A stretch of 5,051 nucleotides of DNA from an uncultured Eubacteriales bacterium (GCA_902767455.1 CACXHH010000239.1:1-5051); one strand, 5' to 3'; positions 1 to 4,543 are shown, counted from the stretch's first letter. A program made the numbers and translations. Notes: generated by a model from the letters alone, not told the origin.

Positions 1-29
1 TCCAGATTGCCTTCGGTTATCGCTTCTAA
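1..29 (+). CDS. C-terminal end of a probable outer-membrane beta-barrel protein (partial)
   Basis: The frame beginning at base 3 reads QIAFGYRF and then a TAA stop at 27-29. The rest of the gene lies left of the window. Alternating hydrophobic residues ending in a terminal phenylalanine match the C-terminal beta-signal that the BAM machinery recognises, and endings such as GYRF or SYRF are common in Bacteroidetes porin-like and TonB-dependent proteins. A hairpin with a T-rich tail 32 bases further on, oriented correctly to end this gene, supports a real stop here. Only eight residues are visible, so the family cannot be named and a chance reading remains possible. Confidence 0.45.
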
Positions 30-61
30 TCGATTTAATTCCAATCACAATCGATAAAACG

Positions 62-106
62 CGCCGGCGATGTCACTCGTGTGACAACGCCGGCGTTGTT
101 TCTTTT
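62..106. terminator. Rho-independent terminator between convergent genes
   Basis: The arms at 62-76 and 81-95 pair as CGCCGGCG, one A/A mismatch, then TGTCAC, closing a TCGT loop. The right side continues into a T-rich tail (TTGTTTCTTTT) suited to ending the rightward gene that stops at base 29. Read leftward, the tail is GTTTTATCG, which is weaker but may still end the secreted-protein gene whose stop is at 129-131. The position between two converging stop codons supports a two-way terminator. Confidence 0.85.
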
Positions 107-128
107 GCGTTATAGGTTAGGGTGCGCG

Positions 129-1307
129 CTACCACGCTGTAATCTCAGTGTCATACTGTATCTCTACCATTACGCTCCCAATCTCGCGCAACACTATGTA
201 GTTTACGCTCTCGCCGCCAAACAGTCGCACATACAGCTCCAAACCGGCATCGCTCGCCGTGATGCACTGTATCTCCGGAGCATGCGGAATAAAGTCGCCC
301 TCATCGTCGACAAACCATATCGATTGCTCGGGATTCTGAGGATCAACATCACCGGCAAATTCCCACGTCGACACCACCTCGCCCTCGGCTAAGCAGACCA
401 CGGCCGCCAACGCGTTGGTGCCCTCGTGAGCAAACTGTACGGCATAGAATGAACGCTCGTTTACTTCGCAGCTCGCGAGCCAACGCGACTTCACCACACG
501 ACGACCATTGTAATAACGCTCGATTATCTGCTTGCAATCGGCGCTGGCCTCAACAGCCTTTTCGCCCTCTTTCCAGCGAGTGAACTGCAACACGTTGTGG
601 GTGCTCAAAAACTCCGGCGTCACCACCCACGGCGCCATCTCGTAATCTCCATAGCCGCGAAACATCTTCGCAATCACCTTGCTGTCGTTCAGCGCGAAGG
701 TGTAGTTCTGTTTGTCATGCAACACGTTGCCGCTCTCGTCTTTCTTGATGTCGCGAGCGTTCTTCAGCATCTTCACGGTGTTAACGTGCGGCTTGAACAT
801 CATGCGGGTGTAGCGGCTCACATCGGCAGGTGCGTCTTCGAAGTGAATCGACGATATAAACCGGTTTTTCTTCTTGTCGCACTGCGTGATGGGCAACGGA
901 CGCTGGCTCAACGTGATATCATTGTATGTTTTTTTGTTGTACAAGCCGAGACTGGCAATAGCTTCCCAACCCGAACCTTCGTTAAATGTGCTGTGATCCT
1001 TCACCACGCGACCTCGCATACTCTCGCCGTGTCCGGTGAAAATCATCATCTCGCGCTCGTCAAACGGGCTGATCACCAGGCAGTACGTGCCGTCGTCGAG
1101 CATCGCCATAGTCCACTTCTGCGGCATAATCGACGTGTCGTGGCGCAAACCCTCGAAGCGCGTCAGCAACTGCGGCAGCTCCTCGGCATATAAGCACCTT
1201 TCGTCGTACGCCTTGTCGTAGTCAAATTCTCCATACTGTGCTTGAGCACACACCGCTGTGGCAACAAGCATAACCGCTATCGCCAACAACCTGCTAATCC
1301 TGTTCAT
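129..1307 (-). CDS. Secreted protein of unknown family, 392 aa
   Basis: I do not recognise the family. Residues 1-23 form a Sec signal peptide: positive MNRISR start, hydrophobic core at about 7-20, and an AQA cleavage site before Q24. C20 is preceded by valine, so it is not a good lipobox and the protein is probably periplasmic or released. The mature part is mixed alpha/beta in character, with many aromatic residues and short beta-like stretches such as TYCLVIS (74-80) and NYIVLREIG (369-377). It has seven mature cysteines, including C38, C76, C143, C258, C280, C305 and C348. No catalytic motif or transmembrane helix is evident. The start at 1307 places the signal peptide exactly at the N-terminus. 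The gene lies 49 bp downstream of the lipoprotein gene on the same strand and has no consensus promoter of its own, so read-through transcription with that gene is likely. Confidence 0.85.
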   Translation of the reverse strand: MNRISRLLAIAVMLVATAVCAQAQYGEFDYDKAYDERCLYAEELPQLLTRFEGLRHDTSIMPQKWTMAMLDDGTYCLVISPFDEREMMIFTGHGESMRGRVVKDHSTFNEGSGWEAIASLGLYNKKTYNDITLSQRPLPITQCDKKKNRFISSIHFEDAPADVSRYTRMMFKPHVNTVKMLKNARDIKKDESGNVLHDKQNYTFALNDSKVIAKMFRGYGDYEMAPWVVTPEFLSTHNVLQFTRWKEGEKAVEASADCKQIIERYYNGRRVVKSRWLASCEVNERSFYAVQFAHEGTNALAAVVCLAEGEVVSTWEFAGDVDPQNPEQSIWFVDDEGDFIPHAPEIQCITASDAGLELYVRLFGGESVNYIVLREIGSVMVEIQYDTEITAW

Positions 1308-1330
1308 AATTAATCTGTTTTTGAGGTTCT

Positions 1331-1356
1331 TTTAAAAATCAGACGCTTTAGCGCTG
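1331..1356 (-). terminator. Short hairpin with T-tract after the lipoprotein gene (terminator or attenuator)
   Basis: On the minus strand, directly after the lipoprotein stop, CAGCGC and GCG-T-CTG pair around a TAAA loop (1340-1356) with one bulged base. ATTTTT follows, from 1339 down to 1334. The stem has only about six pairs, so termination would be partial. It sits just before the 392-aa gene, so it could reduce the downstream gene's expression relative to the lipoprotein. Confidence 0.4.
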
Positions 1357-1773
1357 TTACTTCTTTCCGGCTTTGGCTTCTTTGGCGGCCTTGTCTTTCA
1401 TCGCCTGCTCGGTGGTCACCTTGGTGAGCTCCTGCATAAACTCCTTATCCTTGCCTTTCTCCTTGTAGTAAGCCACAAACACGTCCATTGTCTTCTGCGC
1501 CTCGGCTATCTTCTTCGTGTCGCTGGTCTTTTTGCCGTCCTTGTCGAAGTTGCTGTCCTTGATTACCATAAACAGGTCGAACGCGTCTTTATGTAAATCG
1601 CCTGTTGGATGCTTTACGGCCTCCACTTCGAGTGGCGCGCCCGGTTTCACTTGCTCTGTCGAGACTGCGCTGGCCGAAGCCTTGCTCGCGCCACTCTCTC
1701 CACTCGTTTCTTTACCGTTGCAGGCGCTGAGCAACAGCAATGCGCCTACGCCTAATATTGCTATCTTCTTCAT
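1357..1773 (-). CDS. Small Lys/Ala-rich lipoprotein of unknown function, 138 aa
   Basis: This is a predicted lipoprotein anchored by C18. The n-region is MKK, the hydrophobic core spans residues 4-16, and the lipobox is L15-S16-A17-C18. Residues 19-45 form a Ser/Gly/Ala-rich flexible linker. Residues 60-138 are mainly charged and probably helical, ending in a very Lys/Ala-rich tail. The residues after the cysteine (NGKET) contain only a weak acidic stretch, so surface export by the Bacteroidetes lipoprotein export signal is uncertain. The ATG at 1773 is the only start that gives a complete signal peptide, and it lies about 45 bases from a predicted transcription start. It is followed by a weak terminator and then the 392-aa secreted protein, suggesting a two-gene envelope unit. 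I do not recognise a named family. Confidence 0.88.
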   Translation of the reverse strand: MKKIAILGVGALLLLSACNGKETSGESGASKASASAVSTEQVKPGAPLEVEAVKHPTGDLHKDAFDLFMVIKDSNFDKDGKKTSDTKKIAEAQKTMDVFVAYYKEKGKDKEFMQELTKVTTEQAMKDKAAKEAKAGKK

Positions 1774-1824
1774 CGTTTATAAAACTTTATTTATTATTTT
1801 ATGAATTTTCTTGTTTATCAATCG

Positions 1825-1855
1825 CAAAATTACTGTTTTCTTGCAAATTGACCAA
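1825..1855 (-). promoter_or_regulatory. Consensus Bacteroidetes promoter of the lipoprotein gene
   Basis: On the minus strand a TTG -33 element (1855-1853) is separated by 20 bases from TAATTTTG (1832-1825), a full match to the Bacteroidetes -7 consensus TAnnTTTG. The predicted transcription start is near 1819, giving a 5' leader of about 45 bases before the ATG at 1773. Confidence 0.75.
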
Positions 1856-1920
1856 ATATAACGCCTTTTTTCGTCCCGATTTGTTGTAAAAATTATTTGT
1901 GGAGATTGTTTAAAAATATA

Positions 1921-1981
1921 GTTTAAGTTGTTCCTTAGTTGTTTAAGTTGTTATCCTATACCGTCCGCTACCCGTCCGCTA
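1921..1981. repeat. Two adjacent pairs of short direct repeats
   Basis: GTTTAAGTTGTT occurs at 1921-1932 and again at 1941-1952, a period of 20 bases or about two helical turns. A related TTGTTTAA lies at 1906-1913. Immediately afterwards CCGTCCGCTA occurs at 1961-1970 and 1972-1981, a period of 11 bases. The 20-base period would place both copies on one face of the helix, as expected for paired protein-binding sites. Small tandem duplications would look the same. The array lies just upstream of the hairpin at 2007-2035. Confidence 0.55.
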
Positions 1982-2006
1982 TTCCATAAACTTGTGTAAA
2001 ATAACA

Positions 2007-2035
2007 AATCCTCGGCGAATCGCTCGTCGGGGATT
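2007..2035 (+). other. Twelve-base-pair RNA hairpin, favoured on the plus strand
   Basis: The arms AATCCTCGGCGA (2007-2018) and TCGTCGGGGATT (2024-2035) pair without interruption around a five-base loop ATCGC. Two of the twelve pairs are T/G (2012-2030 and 2015-2027). These are allowed G-U wobbles in a plus-strand RNA but become A/C mismatches in a minus-strand RNA. The structure therefore fits best as part of a rightward transcript leading to the mini-ORF at 2081. No T-tract follows on the plus strand. A T-rich stretch (TGTTATTTT) follows on the minus strand, so an alternative role as a leftward terminator cannot be excluded. Confidence 0.55.
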
Positions 2036-2080
2036 GCTAACTAATTAACCTTCTAATACTATTAACATAAACCTTAAACA

Positions 2081-2131
2081 ATGAAAAAGAAGAAACGTCG
2101 TCGCGACGTAATCAAGATTTCATTACCTTAG
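2081..2131 (+). CDS. Candidate mini-ORF for a 16-aa highly basic peptide
   Basis: An ATG at 2081 opens a frame encoding MKKKKRRRDVIKISLP and ending in TAG. Four lysines and three arginines are followed by a short amphipathic tail. The start has an A-rich context (TTAAACA before ATG), as is usual for Bacteroidetes starts, and an in-frame TAA six bases upstream fixes the start. The arginine codons form a hairpin-capable inverted repeat (ACGTCG, TCG loop, CGACGT, 2095-2109) in otherwise AT-rich DNA. It could be a leader peptide, a small RNA-binding peptide or chance: a 16-codon ORF is common by chance in any DNA. No good promoter is visible; TAAACTTG at 1987-1994 is a one-mismatch -7 element without a TTG upstream. 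Confidence 0.3.
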   Translation: MKKKKRRRDVIKISLP

Positions 2132-2157
2132 AAAACTAATACCATGAAAATCTGGTG

Positions 2158-2188
2158 CAAAATTAATGCTGTTTTTGTTTACCACCAA
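2158..2188 (-). promoter_or_regulatory. Consensus promoter directed leftward with no gene in front
   Basis: On the minus strand TTG (2188-2186), 20 bases, then TAATTTTG (2165-2158) match the Bacteroidetes consensus completely. The -7 octamer and spacing are identical to those of the lipoprotein promoter at 1825-1855. Predicted initiation is near 2152, antisense to the mini-ORF at 2081-2131. Only ORFs of seven codons or fewer follow on this strand before the hairpin at 2007-2035, so the product would be a noncoding antisense RNA or a roughly 380-base leader for the lipoprotein. Confidence 0.5.
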
Positions 2189-2204
2189 ATAAATGAATAA
2201 AAAA

Positions 2205-2235
2205 TTGTGCTAATTTAACATATTTTATATGTTTG
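2205..2235 (+). promoter_or_regulatory. Consensus promoter directed rightward into gene-free DNA
   Basis: TTG (2205-2207), 20 bases, then TATGTTTG (2228-2235) match the Bacteroidetes TTG/TAnnTTTG consensus completely. Predicted initiation is near 2241. It stands back to back with the leftward promoter at 2158-2188, with only 16 bases between the two TTG elements. No convincing ORF lies between here and the terminator at 2538-2580. Confidence 0.5.
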
Positions 2236-2240
2236 GACTT

Positions 2241-2580
2241 GTTTTGCTGTTATTTTCACACTTGTTTGCGTTGAAATTGTGACGAATTTAAATATTTTAC
2301 CCCTTAAAATTTAGAATTTGAAACGCATTGCGCTTTAAATCTTATGCAAAAGACGCATAATCTTACAAAATTGCCGCATTTTCCTATATTAAAATATCTT
2401 AAATCGACGTTAAATTCACCTCAACGAAAGTCGCCCAACGGGTTACCCCATTTGTGCCTCCAACACAATCATAATTCGTCTAATTTGTAGCTTAAAATCC
2501 ACCCGATAAATCTAATTCTCATAATTAGCCGACAAAAAACGACTCCGTCACGCTTTGAGCTGACGAAGTCGTTATTTTGT
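2241..2580 (+). ncRNA. Candidate noncoding RNA of about 340 bases
   Basis: This interval runs from a full-consensus promoter (start near 2241) to a hairpin terminator whose plus-strand tail is ATTTTGTTGTTG, with no convincing coding sequence between. Possible local stems include TCACA/TGTGA (2256-2282), AAACGC/GCG-C-TTT (2321-2336) and TTATGC/GCATAA (2342-2360). The GC-richer patch at 2427-2465 stands out in AT-rich DNA. I see no signatures of SRP RNA, RNase P RNA, tmRNA or a known riboswitch. The call rests on promoter plus terminator only, and the 5' and 3' ends are estimates. Plain intergenic spacer remains a real alternative. Confidence 0.3.
2533..2580. terminator. Strong terminator of the ferredoxin gene, possibly two-way
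   Basis: AACGACT-C-CGTCA (2538-2550) pairs with TGACG-A-AGTCGTT (2561-2573) around a ten-base loop that can itself form a small GCT/AGC stem. On the minus strand the single mismatch becomes a G-U wobble, giving 13 continuous pairs followed by TTTTTT-G (the last two stem bases plus 2537-2533). It is therefore best suited to the leftward ferredoxin gene, which stops about 50 bases upstream. On the plus strand it is followed by ATTTTGTTGTTG, so it could also end a rightward transcript from the promoter at 2205-2235. Confidence 0.85.
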
Positions 2581-2625
2581 TGTTGCGCGGGCTTGTGTTT
2601 ATCGCCCGATTGCGGAGAGCTATGT

Positions 2626-2793
2626 TTAGCCCTCGGTGATTGCCTCGTTGGGGCAAACCTCAGCGCATGAGCCGCAGCTGATGCAGACGTCGGGATCTAT
2701 TACATAAATCTCGCCCTCGCTGATAGCGCCGGTCGGACAAACTGATTGACAGGTGCCGCATGCAACACAATCTTCTCCAATTACGTATGCCAT
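2626..2793 (-). CDS. Small 2[4Fe-4S] ferredoxin, 55 aa
   Basis: This is a low-potential electron carrier of the bacterial (clostridial-type) ferredoxin family, acting in the cytoplasm. Two classic cluster motifs of the form CxxCxxCxxxCP are complete: C9, C12, C15, C19-P20 and C37, C40, C43, C47-P48. The two halves are similar, as expected from the family's internal duplication. The length of 55 residues is normal for the family. The sequence starts MAYVI and ends AITEG. In anaerobic Bacteroidales such proteins can serve pyruvate:ferredoxin oxidoreductase, hydrogenases or Rnf-type complexes; the partner cannot be read from this context because no oxidoreductase gene lies nearby. The gene is monocistronic, with its own consensus promoter and a strong terminator. 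The ATG at 2793 is followed by the standard N-terminus, and there is no plausible alternative start. Confidence 0.97.
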   Translation of the reverse strand: MAYVIGEDCVACGTCQSVCPTGAISEGEIYVIDPDVCISCGSCAEVCPNEAITEG

Positions 2794-2842
2794 AGTAGTA
2801 AGTAAATTTAAAAAATTATAAATAGTATTCAGTAAACAGCCG

Positions 2843-2872
2843 CAAAAGTACTACTTTATTTTGAACTGACAA
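2843..2872 (-). promoter_or_regulatory. Consensus promoter of the ferredoxin gene
   Basis: On the minus strand TTG (2872-2870), 19 bases, then TACTTTTG (2850-2843) match the Bacteroidetes consensus TTG-N19-21-TAnnTTTG. Predicted initiation near 2837 gives a leader of about 43 bases before the ATG at 2793. Confidence 0.75.
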
Positions 2873-2930
2873 ATTTTTTGACCGAAAATCTCCATTTTGG
2901 TTTAATACGCCAGCTCACTTCTCGGCGCTT

Positions 2931-3449
2931 CTATTGCCGGTATGGCGATAGCTGACCGCGCACTGTGATAGTGCCGCCTTCCAGCATCGGCATCACCAAC
3001 GCCGTGGCCTGGTCGCTTCCCTTGAACAGGGTTATTTGCACATCGGCGTTGATGTCGATGCCTACCAAGCGGTATTTCACCTCCACATCATCGTTCGGTG
3101 TCTTGCCGTATTTAATTTTCAAGTCTCTAACCTCGCCGTCGAGCGTCACGCCGCCCAATCCGTTCAACCCGGGATTGGCTCGCATAGCGGCAAACTGATA
3201 CATTCCGTCCTTGCCCTGAACAAGTAGGAAGTTGGCGTTCTCGCTCAACCCCGACATTAAGTGGCCGTACATATCGCTCATGCTTGTCGCGCGAAGCACA
3301 AAGTAGCCCTGCTCTATGGCTTGTATCGCCTTCAGATGGGCTATCGAGTCGATGCTATTTTGTATCTTTTTTTGTTGGGCCGTCTGTGCGCTGTTGCACG
3401 ATGCGAGCGTCAGCAAGGCGGCAATCATAATAAATAGTAAATTTTTCAT
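2931..3449 (-). CDS. DUF4251-like lipoprotein, 172 aa
   Basis: This is a predicted lipoprotein of unknown biochemical role. It starts MKNLLF, has a hydrophobic core at 4-15 and a lipobox L15-A16-S17-C18, so C18 would carry the lipid. Residues 27-57 are helical. Residues 72-170 are beta-rich and resemble the DUF4251 family of Bacteroidetes: a NFLLVQGKDGMYQFA strand pair (73-87), a glycine-rich turn (95-101), an ITLFKGSDQATALV hairpin (139-152) and a final ITVRGQLSP strand (161-169). The family call is from pattern memory. The reading frame stays open upstream to an ATG at 3512, but the ATG at 3449 is chosen: it gives a correct signal peptide, and the upstream extension overlaps the promoter at 3481-3512. 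The gene is divergent from the CPBP gene, with 92 bases between the two starts. Confidence 0.88.
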   Translation of the reverse strand: MKNLLFIMIAALLTLASCNSAQTAQQKKIQNSIDSIAHLKAIQAIEQGYFVLRATSMSDMYGHLMSGLSENANFLLVQGKDGMYQFAAMRANPGLNGLGGVTLDGEVRDLKIKYGKTPNDDVEVKYRLVGIDINADVQITLFKGSDQATALVMPMLEGGTITVRGQLSPYRQ

Positions 3450-3480
3450 CTTCTTATCGTTTTTGGTTATTATTGCGGTG

Positions 3481-3512
3481 CAAATATAGTGATTATTCTT
3501 TAGATGATGCAA
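3481..3512 (-). promoter_or_regulatory. Consensus promoter of the DUF4251-like lipoprotein gene
   Basis: On the minus strand TTG (3512-3510), 21 bases, then TATATTTG (3488-3481) match the Bacteroidetes consensus. Predicted initiation near 3475 leaves a leader of about 26 bases before the ATG at 3449 and excludes translation from the in-frame ATG at 3512. Confidence 0.72.
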
Positions 3513-3541
3513 TAAATTTTCAAAAAATTCGCTTTAAATGT

Positions 3542-4492
3542 ATGGCTGATAACATTAATAATATTAATCAAGCTGATTTCTCGGCTTACTCTTCGCCGCG
3601 TTTCCACTGGTCGCTACGCTGGGCCTTGCTTTTCCTGTTTATGCTCGCGGCGCTGATGGTTGTGGGATTATCTTCCTTGTTGGGAGTATTCTTCGCCAGC
3701 GAGGTTATAACGTTCTCTATCACATCACTGCTGCAAAACTTCGTGGCATTCGTACTGCCGGCGGTGGCGGTGGCCGCCGTCGCTTGGCTTATGGAGCGCC
3801 GGCGTGGCTCAATGACGCTCAAGCGATACGTCGCATCCGACCTTCGGATCAACAGCTTCTCCGCGGTTTGGCTGCTGGTGGTTGTGGTGGGGTATATAAT
3901 TGCCGTGCCAGTGCTCAACTGGCTCGTCGACTGGAACGACCACTTCAATTTCGGGCCTCTTGAGCAACAGCTCCGGCAAGCCGAGCAAATGGCTGCCGAC
4001 ATCACTTCTAAACTCCTCGATGTCAACTCATTCTGGCAAATGATGGCAATGGTGATCGTTATTGGTGTCGCCACAGGCATCGGCGAGGAATTTTTCTTCC
4101 GGGGTGGACTGCTCGCACCTATGTTGCGTTCACGACTCAATCGCCATCTCGCCGTCTGGATTGTCGCTATCGTCTTCAGCGCTATGCACTTCCAGTTCTA
4201 CGGCTTTGTGCCACGTCTCGTGCTCGGTCTTTGGCTTGGCTATCTCTTGCTGTGGAGTCGATCGCTGTGGGTCCCCATCATTGCCCACTCTATCAACAAT
4301 AGCATGGTGGTTGTCATCTCTTATCTCTCTAAACTGGGCTTCGTCTCCAACGAGCAAATCGATGCCATTGGTGTAGCGGCAAAGGGGCAATTTCCCTGGC
4401 TTGCTCTCGGGGCGGCCGTTATTTGGCTTGCACTGGCAATTATAATTGATAAAAAATGTAAAAATTTTCACAATCTGACGAATAATTGCTAA
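3542..4492 (+). CDS. CPBP (Abi/CAAX-type) family intramembrane protease-like protein, 316 aa
   Basis: This is a polytopic inner-membrane protein of the CPBP family, related to the eukaryotic CAAX protease Rce1. All three family motifs are present: EExxxR as E182-E183-FFF-R187, FxxxH as F212-SAM-H216, and HxxxN as H249-SIN-N253. They follow in the expected order within membrane segments, so the putative glutamate/histidine active site looks intact. Hydrophobic segments lie at about 25-52, 58-83, 105-128, 166-180, 204-221, 222-238, 242-262 and 285-302. The natural substrate is unknown; other family members include bacteriocin self-immunity proteins, but no bacteriocin or prenylation gene is visible here. 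The frame is open back to a TTG at 3473, but the ATG at 3542 is preferred because the added N-terminus is AT-rich, non-hydrophobic and overlaps the divergent promoter. No full-consensus promoter is evident; TAAATTTT at 3513-3520 is a near match. Confidence 0.93.
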   Translation: MADNINNINQADFSAYSSPRFHWSLRWALLFLFMLAALMVVGLSSLLGVFFASEVITFSITSLLQNFVAFVLPAVAVAAVAWLMERRRGSMTLKRYVASDLRINSFSAVWLLVVVVGYIIAVPVLNWLVDWNDHFNFGPLEQQLRQAEQMAADITSKLLDVNSFWQMMAMVIVIGVATGIGEEFFFRGGLLAPMLRSRLNRHLAVWIVAIVFSAMHFQFYGFVPRLVLGLWLGYLLLWSRSLWVPIIAHSINNSMVVVISYLSKLGFVSNEQIDAIGVAAKGQFPWLALGAAVIWLALAIIIDKKCKNFHNLTNNC

Positions 4493-4515
4493 ATTTGCAC
4501 GCTTGTAACAAATTT
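4467..4515 (+). promoter_or_regulatory. Probable promoter of the BspA-like gene with overlapping inverted repeat
   Basis: TAAATTTG (4490-4497) is a full match to the -7 consensus and overlaps the stop codon of the CPBP gene. The -33 position carries TTC (4467-4469) instead of TTG, at a correct 20-base spacing. Predicted initiation near 4503 gives a leader of about 40 bases. AAATTTG (4491-4497) and CAAATTT (4509-4515) form a seven-base inverted repeat across the -7 element and start point, a position where a repressor could bind. The leader also contains a T7 run at 4532-4538, just before the start codon. Confidence 0.5.
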
Positions 4516-4543
4516 CCAACAAAATAGGGCATTTTTTTGATAA

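Larger units (their letters stand above)
1774..2625. other. Long AT-rich interval without a conventional gene
   Basis: This stretch of about 850 bases separates the lipoprotein and ferredoxin genes, which point the same way. From left to right it holds the lipoprotein promoter, two direct-repeat pairs, a 12-bp hairpin, a 16-codon basic mini-ORF, two outward-facing consensus promoters and a terminator. A second small frame, MKIWCKINAVFVYHQINE (2144-2200), lies in the same reading frame four codons after the mini-ORF stop, but it overlaps the leftward promoter. Between 2236 and 2530 I see only AT-rich sequence with short inverted repeats. No tRNA, rRNA or transposon ends were found. Confidence 0.8.

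Noticed and set aside
597..1193. 198-aa open frame on the plus strand
   Set aside because: It lies entirely antisense to the 392-aa secreted-protein gene, has no signal sequence or recognisable domain, and has a His/Arg/Val-rich composition typical of a mirror frame. The coding strand is fixed by the signal peptide of the gene at 129-1307.
1921..1981. CRISPR-like repeats
   Set aside because: There are only two copies of each short repeat, with spacers of 8 bases and 1 base, and no cas genes.
1861..2110. Replication origin (AT-rich DNA, iteron-like repeats, palindromes)
   Set aside because: I found no convincing DnaA boxes (TTATCCACA or close variants) and no replication-initiation gene nearby.
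2144..2200. 18-aa open frame MKIWCKINAVFVYHQINE as an independent gene
   Set aside because: It overlaps the leftward consensus promoter at 2158-2188 and its length is easily reached by chance; noted only for its shared frame with the preceding mini-ORF.
2344..2490. 48-aa open frame on the plus strand (MQKTHNLTKLPHF...)
   Set aside because: It has a low-complexity, Asn/Leu/Pro/His-rich translation with no domain or signal. Its ATG lies inside a TTATGC/GCATAA inverted repeat, and codon use is unlike the GC-richer genes around it.
2882..2900. Inverted repeat CCGAAAAT/ATTTTGG downstream of the DUF4251-like gene as its terminator
   Set aside because: The stem is short and AT-rich and is not followed by a T-tract on the minus strand; too weak to call.
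3450..3512. Upstream start for the DUF4251-like gene at 3512
   Set aside because: The extra 21 residues (MHHLKNNHY...) would displace the signal peptide from the N-terminus, and the region holds the gene's own promoter (3481-3512).
3473..3541. Upstream TTG start for the CPBP gene
   Set aside because: The added residues come from AT-rich intergenic DNA overlapping the divergent promoter. The ATG at 3542 gives a normal-length family member.
3586..4140. 184-aa open frame on the minus strand
   Set aside because: It mirrors the hydrophobic part of the CPBP gene, giving a Ser/Thr/Arg-rich translation without any domain.
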